From NCBI RefSeq assembly GCF_029953285.1, contig NZ_JASAOI010000030.1, positions 40,101 through 104,100 on the forward strand: a stretch of 64,000 bases of DNA, in the 5' to 3' direction. The notes beneath the pieces were generated by a model. The model was given only the letters and a program-made list of their open reading frames with translations. It did no database searches and had not been told where the DNA came from. Shown here piece by piece: positions 8,608-17,228 of the stretch; positions within the stretch are counted from its first letter, which is position 1, and each line of letters starts with the position of its first letter. The position numbers and the translations under genes were made by a program. The DNA comes from Yinghuangia seranimata (lineage in GTDB: Bacteria > Actinomycetota > Actinomycetes > Streptomycetales > Streptomycetaceae).

Positions 8608-9798
8608 ATGCAACTGCGTTACGCCTTCCGGATCGAGCCGACCCCAGGCCAACGCGATGCGCTGGCGCAGGCGTTCGGCTGCGCGCGGGTGGTGTTCAAC
8701 GACGCGCTGCGCATCCGCGAGGAGGCATATGCGCAGGGGCTGCCGTACCCGACGTCAGCGGAGCTGTCCCGGCGGGTGATCACCGAGGCCAAGCGCACCC
8801 CGGAACGGGCGTGGCTGGCCGAGGTGTCGGCCGTGGTGTTGCAGCAGTCCCTGCGGGACCTGGATGCCGCGTACCGGAACTTCTTCGCCTCCGTCACCAG
8901 CACCCGCAAAGGCCCGAGGATCCGGCGCCCCCGCTTCAAGACCCGCCGGGACCACCGGCAGGCGGTCCGGTTCACCGCCAACGCCCACTGGAAGATCACC
9001 GGCGAGGGGCGGCTGCGGCTGCCGAAGATCGGCGACATCAAGGTCCGCTGGTCACGGGAACTGCCCTCCGTCCCGTCCACGGTGACCGTGGTCAAGGACA
9101 CCGCCGGCCGGTACTTCGCCTCGTTCGTCGTGGAGACTGCCCCCGAGAGGGATGTGGCAGCCTGGCCCGTCGCGGACGGAGTCCAGGGCGTCGACCTGGG
9201 CCTTACCCACTTCGCCGTCCTGGCGGACGGGACGCGGGTCTCCTCGTCCCGGTTCCTGCGCCGGGCGGAGAAGAAGCTGCGGAAGCGGCAGCGCGAGCTG
9301 TCGCGCAAGGACAAGGGGTCGCGTAACCGGGACAAGGCCCGTGTCCGCGTGGCCCGCGCGCACGTGCGGGTGGCGGACGCGCGCAAGGACTTCCATCACC
9401 AGCTCTCGACGAAGATCACGCGCGAGAACCAAGCCGTGTTTGTCGAGACCCTGGCGGTGCAAGCACTTGCGCGCACCCGCCTGGCCAAGTCCGTGTACGA
9501 CGCCGGGTGGTCGCAGTTCGTCGCGATGCTGGAGTACAAGGCCGGCCGGTACGGGCGTGCCTTCGGCCGCGTGGCCCGGGACTTCCCCTCCTCCCAGTTG
9601 TGCTCGGACTGCGGCCAGCGCGACGGCCCCAAGCCGCTGGACGTCCGGTCCTGGACCTGCCGCACCTGCGGCGGCGTCCACGACCGGGACGTGAACGCGG
9701 CGCGCAACATCAGGAACGAAGGCGTCCGCCTTGCGGCCGCCGCCTCCCAGACCGCACCACCCACCCCCGGACCGGGGGCCCCCGCACACGCGGGGTAA
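8608..9798 (+). CDS. tnpB: RNA-guided endonuclease TnpB family protein
   Basis: A 396-residue TnpB, the ancestor-like relative of Cas12 nucleases. The N-terminal helix-turn-helix opens MQLRYAFRIEPTPGQRDAL. The RuvC triad appears complete: Asp in VQGVDLGLTHFAVL (~196), Glu in AVFVETLAVQAL (~280), Asp in HDRDVNAARNI (~361). A zinc finger is formed by CSDCG and CRTCGG. The known role of the family is nicking or cleaving the empty donor site with an omega-RNA guide so the transposon is retained. ATG 8596 is a possible alternative start. Nothing suggests decay, so nuclease activity is plausible. Confidence 0.92.
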   Translation: MQLRYAFRIEPTPGQRDALAQAFGCARVVFNDALRIREEAYAQGLPYPTSAELSRRVITEAKRTPERAWLAEVSAVVLQQSLRDLDAAYRNFFASVTSTRKGPRIRRPRFKTRRDHRQAVRFTANAHWKITGEGRLRLPKIGDIKVRWSRELPSVPSTVTVVKDTAGRYFASFVVETAPERDVAAWPVADGVQGVDLGLTHFAVLADGTRVSSSRFLRRAEKKLRKRQRELSRKDKGSRNRDKARVRVARAHVRVADARKDFHHQLSTKITRENQAVFVETLAVQALARTRLAKSVYDAGWSQFVAMLEYKAGRYGRAFGRVARDFPSSQLCSDCGQRDGPKPLDVRSWTCRTCGGVHDRDVNAARNIRNEGVRLAAAASQTAPPTPGPGAPAHAG

Positions 9799-9945
9799 AC
9801 GCCTGTGGAGCACCGGTAAGACCCCGGGTGATCAGGGCGCGGTGCGACGAAGCAGGAACCCGACCGAAGCCGGTGGCCGCCCCTGCACGGGGCGGCCACC
9901 GGCAGACGGAGAATCCCCGGGCTTCAGCCTGAGGAGGAGGTCAAT
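9700..9945 (+). ncRNA. Candidate omega-RNA (reRNA) of TnpB
   Basis: TnpB guide RNAs derive from the 3' end of tnpB and the right end of the element. Here this region carries a perfect 12-base hairpin, GGTGGCCGCCCC/GGGGCGGCCACC (9872-9900). It then has the conserved right-end hairpin around CCCCGGGCTTCAGCC and the terminal GGAGGAGGTCAA. The guide would begin just after 9945 (TACTGGCTGATG...). The 5' limit is a guess. Confidence 0.5.
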
Positions 9946-9953
9946 ACTGGCTG

Positions 9954-10049
9954 ATGACGGCCGCCTATGCGCCGCTCCTGCTGTGGGGCCCGCTCCTGGG
10001 CGTCGCGACCGTGGCGTACTACCGACGGCGGCGTACGTCCAACGTGTGA
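9954..10049 (+). pseudogene. C-terminal fragment of a membrane protein, or tiny membrane ORF
   Basis: The frame reads MTAAYAPLLLWGPLLGVATV, then YYRRRRTSNV and stop: one hydrophobic helix followed by an arginine cluster, typical of the cytoplasmic end of an integral membrane protein. It begins immediately after the transposon right end, and a strong hairpin terminator follows it. It may be the tail of a gene whose front was lost with the insertion, or a 31-residue peptide. The upstream GGAGGAGG belongs to the transposon end. Confidence 0.4.
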
Positions 10050-10084
10050 CGCCCTGTGCGCACCGGGCGCCCCCCGGCCAGGCG

Positions 10085-10116
10085 ACGCCGCACACCGGCC
10101 CCACGGTGTGCGGCGT
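10085..10116 (+). terminator. Strong hairpin terminator
   Basis: A 13-base inverted repeat (ACGCCGCACACCG / CGGTGTGCGGCGT) with a 6-base loop, 36 bases after the small membrane-fragment ORF. It supports that fragment being a genuine gene end. Confidence 0.6.
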
Positions 10117-10228
10117 GCGCCGCCCCGGCTACCCGCCGTCGGCGCGACACCTACCGAGCGTCCGATTACATTGGGTTTGTTGTTATTCGCGCGATCTGCG
10201 TGCGTTCGCGCACGGGGAAGGACGCGCC

Positions 10229-11017
10229 ATGCTCAGCGCGCGCGGCATTCTTCAGGACATCCACGCGGACGACGAGGCGTTCCGGCTCTTCTGCAGCATC
10301 GCCGCCAAGGGTGAGAGCCAGGGCGGCTGGGAGAACGCCCGGATCGCCGCACTCGTCGACGACCGGGAGCTCGCCCCGAAGATCGCCCGGCACGGCGCCG
10401 ACGAGGACAAGCACGGCCGCATCTTCGCCGCCATGCTGCGGCGCCGCGGCCTGGAGGCCGCCGACGTCCCGCCCGAGACCGACTACTGCATGCTCCTCGA
10501 GCAGCAGGGCATCGGCCTCGCGCACGCCCGCCTGAGCCGCGACGAGCCCATGACGCGCGACGACATCGTGCGCTACCTCGTGCACAGCCGCGTCACCGAG
10601 CAGCGCGCCGCCGAGGACATGCGGCTGCTGCGCCGCTACCTGGGCGACGACCCGGACATCGGCCGCGGGATCAGCATGATCTGCGACGACGAGGAGAACC
10701 ACCTCGCGTACTGCCACGAGGAGTTGCTCCGCCTGTCGGCCGACGACCCTGCGCGCGCCACGGAGATCCGCTCCGAACTGCGGCGCACCGCACGCGCCGA
10801 GATCAAGGTCAACCGCGACGTGAGCCTCGCCGTGATGCGCCGCATGGGCCGGATCCTCAGCTGGTCGCTGCCGCAGCGCGTGCTCATCGCGGCCGGCATC
10901 CACGGCGCCTACGCCTACGACCGGCTGTGGGGCACGCGCCGCATGGTCGTGCTGAAGCAGCCCGCGCGCCGCAACGCGATGGGGCCGCGCACCGGGCCGC
11001 AGGCGCGCGTCGCCTGA
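10229..11017 (+). CDS. Ferritin-like domain protein
   Basis: A 262-residue, almost wholly helical protein with carboxylate/histidine pairs expected of a di-iron ferritin-like bundle: HGADEDKHGRIF, SRVTEQRAAEDM and DDEENHLAYCHEE. ATG 10229 has GAAGGA 6 bases upstream. Ferritin-like proteins of this length bind iron or carry out iron/peroxide chemistry; the exact activity cannot be read from sequence. It stands alone, followed by a strong terminator, and is preceded by an AT-richer stretch (about 10162-10195) likely to hold its promoter. Confidence 0.82.
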   Translation: MLSARGILQDIHADDEAFRLFCSIAAKGESQGGWENARIAALVDDRELAPKIARHGADEDKHGRIFAAMLRRRGLEAADVPPETDYCMLLEQQGIGLAHARLSRDEPMTRDDIVRYLVHSRVTEQRAAEDMRLLRRYLGDDPDIGRGISMICDDEENHLAYCHEELLRLSADDPARATEIRSELRRTARAEIKVNRDVSLAVMRRMGRILSWSLPQRVLIAAGIHGAYAYDRLWGTRRMVVLKQPARRNAMGPRTGPQARVA

Positions 11018-11045
11018 CCGTCCGCGACCGCGCCGACGTCGAATC

Positions 11046-11076
11046 CGCTCCCGCGCGCTTGTTACGCGCGGGAGCG
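11046..11076 (+). terminator. Hairpin terminator after the ferritin-like gene
   Basis: A perfect 12-base inverted repeat, CGCTCCCGCGCG / CGCGCGGGAGCG, with a 7-base loop CTTGTTA, 28 bases after the stop codon. Confidence 0.7.
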
Positions 11077-11134
11077 TTCGTCGCGTCTTCCGGACGACGG
11101 GGTGATCTCCACCCCGAGTCTGGAGACACCATCC

Positions 11135-12373
11135 ATGACCATCGGATCCCGGCTGCGGCTGTCCCTGCTCGCCGCCGCGTCCGCGCTCGTCGTCGGGGCC
11201 GTCCCGGCCGGCGCCGCGACCGTCGCGCCGCCGCCCGCCGCGGGCGACCCCGCAGCCGTCTCGGACGCGGACCTCGCACGGGGCGGCTGGACCGGCGCCA
11301 AACTCCCCGAAGGCGCGTGCTCCCTGATGGGCTCGGTGAAGCTCGACGCGCACACCACGTGGGCGACCGGCTTCCGCATCAGCGCCGACGACCGCGGCGT
11401 GGACTTCACGCCGACGGTGTACACGCACGACGACCGGCAGGGCGCCGCGTGGCGGGAACTGCCCCTCGCCCCCGGCAGCAAGGGGCGGGCCAACGCGATC
11501 GCGGGGACGTCTCCACGGGACGTGTGGGTGGTCGGCGACAACGACCTGCCCGGCGGGCGGATCCAGACCCAGCACTGGAACGGCACCTCCTGGCAGGTGG
11601 TCCCGGCCGAACTGTCCGGGGACGCCCTCGGCGGCGGCCTCCTCAGCGTGGACGCGGTCAGCTCCGACGACGTGTGGGCGGCCGGCTGGGCGCAGGTCGT
11701 CGACCAGCGCATCCCGGACCCCGACGGCGGACCGACGCAGATCGTCGACCACGACGAGGGCATCGTCCGGCACTGGGACGGCCGCACCTGGACGCAGATG
11801 AACCTGCCCAAGCCGTACGCGAGTTGGGGGCTGAACGCGATCAGCGCGAGCGGTCCGAACGACGTGTGGGCGGTCGGCAACGGCTACGGCGATGACGACA
11901 AGCCCGTCGCCCTGCACTACGACGGGCACACCTGGCAGGCCTTGCCCACGCCCCGGTTCACCGGTCTGTGGGCCGAGTTCAACAGCGTCGTCGCGAACAG
12001 CCCGCGCGACGTCTGGGCCGTCGGCCGCACCGTCGTCGACGAAAAGGACCGCGGCCACGCCCTGGTCATGCACTGGGACGGTCGCACCTGGACCCAGGTC
12101 CAGGCCCCGGCCGACGCGGGCAAACTGACCGGCGTCGCAGCGGTTCCGGGCGGCGTGGTCGCCGTCGGCTCCACCCTGTCCCGCGACAGCGGCTACGCCC
12201 TCCGCGTCACCGGCACGCACGCCGCCTCGCTGAACTTCCCCGCAACCAGCGAAGGCACCGAGTACACCCCGTGGTCGGTGGCCGCCGACGGCCACGAGGT
12301 CCGCGTCTCGGGCGCGTACGGCCTCGCCAAGCAGGACGTCCCGATGCCGATGCTCCTGACCACCCGCGTGTAA
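11135..12373 (+). CDS. Secreted beta-propeller-like repeat protein
   Basis: A 412-residue protein with a Sec signal peptide: MTIGSRLRLSLLAAASALVV, with cleavage likely after AGA around residue 27. The mature protein has at least five repeats built on S(P/S)xDVWxxG (SPRDVWVVGDN, SSDDVWAAGWA, GPNDVWAVGNG, SPRDVWAVGRT), each paired with HWDG(R/T)xWxQ. The periodicity is that of a beta-propeller. Such proteins are common in actinomycetes and are of unknown function; binding of carbohydrate or protein partners is possible. The start is supported by GGAG upstream. Confidence 0.82.
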   Translation: MTIGSRLRLSLLAAASALVVGAVPAGAATVAPPPAAGDPAAVSDADLARGGWTGAKLPEGACSLMGSVKLDAHTTWATGFRISADDRGVDFTPTVYTHDDRQGAAWRELPLAPGSKGRANAIAGTSPRDVWVVGDNDLPGGRIQTQHWNGTSWQVVPAELSGDALGGGLLSVDAVSSDDVWAAGWAQVVDQRIPDPDGGPTQIVDHDEGIVRHWDGRTWTQMNLPKPYASWGLNAISASGPNDVWAVGNGYGDDDKPVALHYDGHTWQALPTPRFTGLWAEFNSVVANSPRDVWAVGRTVVDEKDRGHALVMHWDGRTWTQVQAPADAGKLTGVAAVPGGVVAVGSTLSRDSGYALRVTGTHAASLNFPATSEGTEYTPWSVAADGHEVRVSGAYGLAKQDVPMPMLLTTRV

Positions 12374-12603
12374 CCCGACGAGCAGGTCACGCGGGCGGCG
12401 GCTGGTGTCATCCGCCCGCCGCCCGCGTGACCGGTCCACAGTCCGCACCGCGGTGCTCACCCGCAGCCCGCTCGGGCAGCCCGACCCCCGACCCCCGGCC
12501 CGACATGCGCCTGCTGTGCGTGGGCCTCTGCGGGTTGAGGCGAGTGGCAGTCCCGCCCGTCAGTCGAACGGTTGCTCGACCTCGGCGGCGGCCTTCATCC
12601 GAT

Positions 12604-13638
12604 TCAGGGGTCCAACTCTGCGGTATTCTGGGACAGTTCGCGCAGCCCTTCGGCGTCGGGTTGTGCGCCGATCAGGACGTCCCCGGCGGTGGTCCGGTAG
12701 TACAGGACCGAGCGGCCCGCGCGGCGGCGTTCTATGAGGCCTGCGTCCAGCAGGACCTTAAGGTGGCGGCCCACCGAGCCCAGGCCCTGGTCGGTCACGG
12801 CCACCAGCTGGGTCGTGCTCAGCGGGGTGGCGAGGAGTGCGAGGACGTCGGCGCGGGCGCGGCCGAGCAGGCGGCCGAGGCTTGCGGGTGCCCGGGCGTC
12901 GTCGACGTGCGCGAGGGGGCCCGCGCACGGGTAGAAGACCGCGTAGCGGCGCGCCGGGACGGCGTGGTCCCAGGCGACCCAGAACTGCCGCATGGTGACC
13001 GGCACGAAGAGCAGTTCGGCGCCCGGGTCGACCGCGCGCGGCGGGTAGTCGTACGCGTTGACCTGCAACCGGCCCGCCCCCAGCCACCGCATGCCGGGCC
13101 GCATGTCGGCGACGGCCGCCGCCCAGCCGCCGCGACCCAGCAGGTCGATGCGTCCGACCGCCTCGGCCTCGATCAGCCGCCTGCGGCGCGGCCAGTACGG
13201 CTCCACGGTGTGCGTCCACACCCACTGGAGCAGGTCCGCCGCGCGCCGGGCCAGGTCGTCGCGTCCGGCCAGCGGCGGGCGGAGCGGGCCGCCGTTCGAC
13301 ACCTCGAGGTCGGCCCGCGCCTCGGCCGGCGGAAGGGCCCGGACCCGCGCGAACTCGTCCGCGAGCGTGGCCTCGTCGTCGCCCCGCAGCGGCGGGCGGG
13401 TCAGGAAGTCCGCGATCCACCCGCGGCCCACCGCCGCGCGCATCATGGCGGCGGTGACCGGCTCGTCGGCGAGGAGCGCGTCGTAGGCGGGGGCGTGGGT
13501 GTCGAGCCAGCCCCGTTCGCCGGGGTGCGCCGGGTCGCGCTTGTGCAGCGCGAGCAGGCACGCGGTCGTCTCCGCGTACGCCGACACCACGAACCGGCTC
13601 CCGGCGAGCGTGTCCGTGTCGAGCTGCCACCACCCCAT
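12604..13638 (-). CDS. ArsR-like winged-helix regulator
   Basis: A 344-residue protein. The long N-terminal region (~1-250) resembles the unassigned N-terminal domain found in actinomycete ArsR-type regulators. The last ~90 residues hold a winged helix-turn-helix: ARADVLALLATPLSTTQLVA, then GLGSVGRHLKVLLDAGLIER and an RSVLYYRTT wing. It is divergent from the MFS exporter gene, with 58 bases between starts. A perfect palindrome overlaps its own start codon, so autorepression plus control of the exporter is the likely circuit. Confidence 0.85.
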   Translation of the reverse strand: MGWWQLDTDTLAGSRFVVSAYAETTACLLALHKRDPAHPGERGWLDTHAPAYDALLADEPVTAAMMRAAVGRGWIADFLTRPPLRGDDEATLADEFARVRALPPAEARADLEVSNGGPLRPPLAGRDDLARRAADLLQWVWTHTVEPYWPRRRRLIEAEAVGRIDLLGRGGWAAAVADMRPGMRWLGAGRLQVNAYDYPPRAVDPGAELLFVPVTMRQFWVAWDHAVPARRYAVFYPCAGPLAHVDDARAPASLGRLLGRARADVLALLATPLSTTQLVAVTDQGLGSVGRHLKVLLDAGLIERRRAGRSVLYYRTTAGDVLIGAQPDAEGLRELSQNTAELDP

Positions 13639-13660
13639 GTTTCGCCTCCCCGCGAAACAT
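13637..13660. promoter_or_regulatory. Candidate operator between regulator and exporter
   Basis: A perfect inverted repeat, ATGTTTCGC and GCGAAACAT, separated by CTCCCC. It lies across the start codon of the ArsR-like gene and 37 bases upstream of the MFS start. Size and position fit a binding site for the dimeric regulator encoded next to it. Confidence 0.65.
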
Positions 13661-13696
13661 TATGGCGCTCGGATTCCGGGACCGAGACTCCCGGAC

Positions 13697-14950
13697 ATGC
13701 GCACCTATCGGGAACTGTTCACGACACCGGAGTTCAGACCGTTGTTCGGCGCGTCCGCGGCGCACAACGCGGCCGCGACGGTCGGCGGGCTCGCCATCGG
13801 CACGCTGGTCTTCGACTCGACCGGCTCGCCGCTGCTCGCCGCGCTGGCCATGTTCGGCCCGTCGCTCGCCCAGGTGCTGGGCGCGATGGTGCTGCTCTCG
13901 GCCGCCGACCGGATGCCCCCGCGTGGGGCGCTCACGGGGATCGCGGCCCTGTTCGCGGCGTCCCAGGTGGTGATCGCCCTGCCAGGGCTGCCCGTGGGCG
14001 CCGTGTTCGCGATCGTCGTCCTGCTCAGCCCGGTCGCGGCGCTCGGCGGCGGCGTGCGCTACGGGCTGATGACCGAGGTCCTGCCGCGCGACGGCTATCT
14101 GCTCGGGCGTTCGGTGCTCAACATGGCCAACGGCGTGATGCAGATCGTCGGCTTCGCGGTGGGCGGTGTCCTGGTGGCGGTGCTGTCGCCGCGCGGCACA
14201 CTGCTGGTCGCCGCCGGGCTGTACGCGGTGTCCGCGCTCGCCTCCCGCTTCGGGCTCGCCGCGCGCCCCGCGCGGGCCTCGGGCCGCGCCTCGGCCGCGC
14301 AGACCTGGAGCGACAACCGCCGGCTGTGGGCGTCGCGCGAACGCCGCTATGTGTACCTGGCGTTGTGGGTGCCCAACGGCCTCATCGTCGGCTGCGAGGC
14401 ACTGTTCATCCCGTACTCGGCGTCGGACGCCGGCCTGCTGTTCGCCTTCTGCGCTGTCGGAATGCTGGCCGGCGACACCGTGGCCGGGCGGTTCGTCCCG
14501 TCGTACTGGCGCGCCCGGTTGGAGGCGCCGATGCGGCTGCTTCTGGCCGTTCCGTACCTGGCGTTCGTCCTGCGGCCGCCGCTGCCCGTCGCGCTCGTAC
14601 TGGTCGCCGTCGCGTCGGTGGGCTACTCGGCCACGCTGATGCTCCAGGAGCGCCTGATCGCCCTCACCCCCGACGAACTCAGCGGCCACGCCCTCGGACT
14701 GCACACGTCGGGCATGGTCACGATGCAGGGCGTGGGCGCCGCGCTCGCCGGCGGCGTCGCCCAGGTGACCTCGCCCGCGACCGGGATGACGGTGATGGCC
14801 GTCGCGTCGATCGCGGTCACCGCGGCCCTGGTCCCCGGACTGCGGCCGACGCGTACCGTGGTGTCCGAGAGCCGTCCCGCGGCGGCCGCCGAGGTCGTCG
14901 GGGACGCCGTGACCGGACCGGCGGAACGGCCGGAAACCGTCGACCGCTGA
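13697..14950 (+). CDS. MFS transporter
   Basis: A 417-residue integral membrane protein with about 12 hydrophobic segments. It has the layout of actinobacterial MFS exporters that begin RTYRELFTTPEFRPLFGASA. The loop between segments 2 and 3 (AADRMPPRGALTG) corresponds to MFS motif A in degenerate form. The C-terminal ~30 residues are a soluble tail. Substrate unknown; adjacency to a divergent ArsR-like regulator with a shared operator suggests induced drug or metabolite efflux. The ATG at 13697 is the first that precedes the first membrane helix. Confidence 0.88.
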   Translation: MRTYRELFTTPEFRPLFGASAAHNAAATVGGLAIGTLVFDSTGSPLLAALAMFGPSLAQVLGAMVLLSAADRMPPRGALTGIAALFAASQVVIALPGLPVGAVFAIVVLLSPVAALGGGVRYGLMTEVLPRDGYLLGRSVLNMANGVMQIVGFAVGGVLVAVLSPRGTLLVAAGLYAVSALASRFGLAARPARASGRASAAQTWSDNRRLWASRERRYVYLALWVPNGLIVGCEALFIPYSASDAGLLFAFCAVGMLAGDTVAGRFVPSYWRARLEAPMRLLLAVPYLAFVLRPPLPVALVLVAVASVGYSATLMLQERLIALTPDELSGHALGLHTSGMVTMQGVGAALAGGVAQVTSPATGMTVMAVASIAVTAALVPGLRPTRTVVSESRPAAAAEVVGDAVTGPAERPETVDR

Positions 14951-15027
14951 GCGCGTACCGTACCGTGCCCGGACATTCGGGAAACCGGCCGGATGTGCCC
15001 GGGCCGCGACTCGGCTAGCGTCTTCGC

Positions 15028-17217
15028 ATGCGAGAGCTGGAACCGGGCGATCCACACCGGCTGGGCGACCACGAAGTGGTCGGGATACTCGGCACGGGAG
15101 GGTTCGGCCGGGTCTACGTCGCCCGCGCGCCGCACGACCGGCGGGTGACGATCAAGCTCGCGCACCCGCACCTGCTGCGCACGGACCCGCACTTCGCGGA
15201 CCGGTTCGCCGACGCGATGACCGACCTGTCGCGGGTGCGCAACCTCGGCGCGGGCCGCATCGTGCAGTGGGACGCGCAGGACATCCGGCCCTGGTACGCG
15301 CGCCGCTACGTGCCGGGCGCGTCGCTGACCCAACTGTTGGCGGTCTGCGGCACGTTGCCGCTGGTGGCCGCGCTGCGCATCGTGGCCGGCGCGGCACGCG
15401 GCGTCGCGGCGATGCACGACGCCGAGCTGCCGCACGGGGGTGTCACGCCCGGGAACGTGCTCGTGACGGGAAGCAGCGCGCAGCTCGTCGACGGCGGTCT
15501 GGCACGCATGTTCACGCCGAAGCCCGCGGGCCTGGCGGAGGATCCGCCGGTCGGGGCGCTGTGGGTGCCGCTGGCCGGACCGGCGCTGCAGCCGCCCGAA
15601 CGGGAGGACGGGACACGCCAGGCCGACCTGTACGGGCTCGGCGTGCTGCTAGTGCTCGCGTTGACCGGGCGCGTGCCGTCCGGCGCCGACGACCTCGACG
15701 GCGTGCCGTCCGTGATCGCGCCGCTGGCCGCCGCGCTCCTGGGGGCGGACGCGGCGGCGCGTCCCCAAGCGGCTGAGGTCGAGGCCGAGTTGGAGGCGGT
15801 GGCCGCGGCGGAGCGGCCGGACGTCGCGAGCCCGGACTTCGCCGCCGGGCTGCCCAAGCCGGCCCGCCGCGTGATCGCGCAGTACGCCCGTCCGCTGGCG
15901 GGCTACGGCGGCGACGTGCCGACCGACGCCGAAGTCGCCGCGTTCGGTGCCCGGGTGGTCGCGGCGCGCCGCACGCTGGACGCGCAGTCCGACGCGGAGC
16001 CGTCGCCCGCCCGGCAGTCCGTGCCCCGGGGGCGCGGTCGTGCGGCCGCGCAGGAGACGGTCGCCCGCACGCTGTGGAAGCAGCGGCTCCCCGGCGTGCG
16101 CGCGCTGTCGGCCGCCGAGGGACGGCTGTTCGCGGGCGGCGAGGCGCTCACCGCGCTCGACGGGCGGACCGGGCAGGTGCTGTGGAGCAAGCCCGGCTGG
16201 CGGCTGGTCGCCGAGCCCGCCGAGGGCCAGGCGTACTGCGCGCAGGGCACCCGCATCGCCCGGGTCGACGCCGCGACCGGTGCCGAGCTGTGGCGTGCCG
16301 ACGTGGCCGCCGCACGCGGCCTGTGGGCGCGCGGCACGAGCCGGCTCTCGCGCGCCGAACGGGCGTTCCGCCTGCACGCGGTGAACGCGCCGGTGCCGGG
16401 CGGCCTGACCGCCGTCGGCGGGCACAGCGAGCTGTTCGGCCTCGACCCGGAGACCGGCGCCGTGCTGTGGCACCGCAGGGAGCCGCGCCGAAGCGTGTTC
16501 ACGCGCGACGGGGCGGGGGCCGTGTACCTGAGCGGCGACGGGCGCGAGCCGGTGCGGGCGCTCGACCCCGAGACCGGCGAACTGATGTGGCGGGACGACG
16601 CGGAGGACTCGATCGTCACCTCCGTCGACCGCGGGTTCGTGCTGTGCGCCCGCTTCCGGGCGACGACGGCGGAGGTCGCGCACTACGTCGTGCGGGCGGC
16701 GGGCACCGGCAAGCTGCTGTGCCGCGACGAGCGCCCCGGCGACTTCGCCGTATTGGACGACAGCGTGCTGTACATCCTCGGCGGCGGCCAGCTGCGCTCG
16801 CTGTGCCCCGCCTCCGGCGCGGAACGCTGGGCGCTGCCGTGGCGCGGCGGACCGTCCGGCATGGCCGTGGCGTCCGCGGGCGGCGAGGCCTACCTGCGCG
16901 GCGACGACCGGCGGGTGCACGGAATCGACCTGGTCGACGGCACCGTGCGGTGGGTCAGCGACCCGGTTCCCGCCGAGCGGCAGCGCGACCCGGTCGGCGG
17001 CATGCTCGACCGGACGCTGCCGATCCTGGTCGGGGGCGACATGGTGTGCGTGCGCTCCCACGGCGACCCGGCGCTCACCGTCCTGGACCGCGCCACGGGC
17101 GCGGAACGGTGGCGCTGGCGCGGCGCGTTGAGCTCGCTGACGATGGTCGACCCGGCGATCGCGGCGCCGTACGTCTATGTGCCGGACGGCGACGAGGTGC
17201 GGGCGCTCACGCTGTAG
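15028..17217 (+). CDS. Pseudokinase fused to a PQQ-like beta-propeller
   Basis: A 729-residue fusion. Residues ~1-265 have a Ser/Thr protein kinase fold: glycine-rich loop GILGTGGFGRVYVA and lysine in VTIKLAHP. The catalytic HRD loop is replaced by ELPHGGVTPGNVLV with no aspartate, and DFG is DGG, so phosphotransfer is doubtful. From ~340 to the end come repeated AxDGxTGxxLW / LDPETGAVLWHR / LDPETGELMW / LDRATGAERWRW units of a PQQ-dehydrogenase-like beta-propeller. No transmembrane helix separates the halves, unlike PknD-type receptors. It may act as a cytoplasmic scaffold or sensor. Confidence 0.85.
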   Translation: MRELEPGDPHRLGDHEVVGILGTGGFGRVYVARAPHDRRVTIKLAHPHLLRTDPHFADRFADAMTDLSRVRNLGAGRIVQWDAQDIRPWYARRYVPGASLTQLLAVCGTLPLVAALRIVAGAARGVAAMHDAELPHGGVTPGNVLVTGSSAQLVDGGLARMFTPKPAGLAEDPPVGALWVPLAGPALQPPEREDGTRQADLYGLGVLLVLALTGRVPSGADDLDGVPSVIAPLAAALLGADAAARPQAAEVEAELEAVAAAERPDVASPDFAAGLPKPARRVIAQYARPLAGYGGDVPTDAEVAAFGARVVAARRTLDAQSDAEPSPARQSVPRGRGRAAAQETVARTLWKQRLPGVRALSAAEGRLFAGGEALTALDGRTGQVLWSKPGWRLVAEPAEGQAYCAQGTRIARVDAATGAELWRADVAAARGLWARGTSRLSRAERAFRLHAVNAPVPGGLTAVGGHSELFGLDPETGAVLWHRREPRRSVFTRDGAGAVYLSGDGREPVRALDPETGELMWRDDAEDSIVTSVDRGFVLCARFRATTAEVAHYVVRAAGTGKLLCRDERPGDFAVLDDSVLYILGGGQLRSLCPASGAERWALPWRGGPSGMAVASAGGEAYLRGDDRRVHGIDLVDGTVRWVSDPVPAERQRDPVGGMLDRTLPILVGGDMVCVRSHGDPALTVLDRATGAERWRWRGALSSLTMVDPAIAAPYVYVPDGDEVRALTL

Positions 17218-17228
17218 CGGCGGGCCGC

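Larger units (their letters stand above)
8571..9945 (+). mobile_element. TnpB-only IS200/IS605-superfamily element
   Basis: The left side holds CATATG motifs flanking a short inverted segment (8571-8601). The right end has the characteristic GAATCCCCGGGCTTCAGCCT followed by GAGGAGGAGGTCAA (9911-9945), matching the conserved right ends of actinobacterial IS1341-like elements as I know them. No Y1 transposase (TnpA) gene is present, so the element is non-autonomous or relies on a TnpA elsewhere. Exact boundaries cannot be fixed without an empty site for comparison. Confidence 0.75.

Noticed and set aside
9731..10228. Extension of the ferritin-like protein upstream to 9731
   Set aside because: It would run through the transposon right end and a terminator hairpin; ATG 10229 has a good ribosome binding site.
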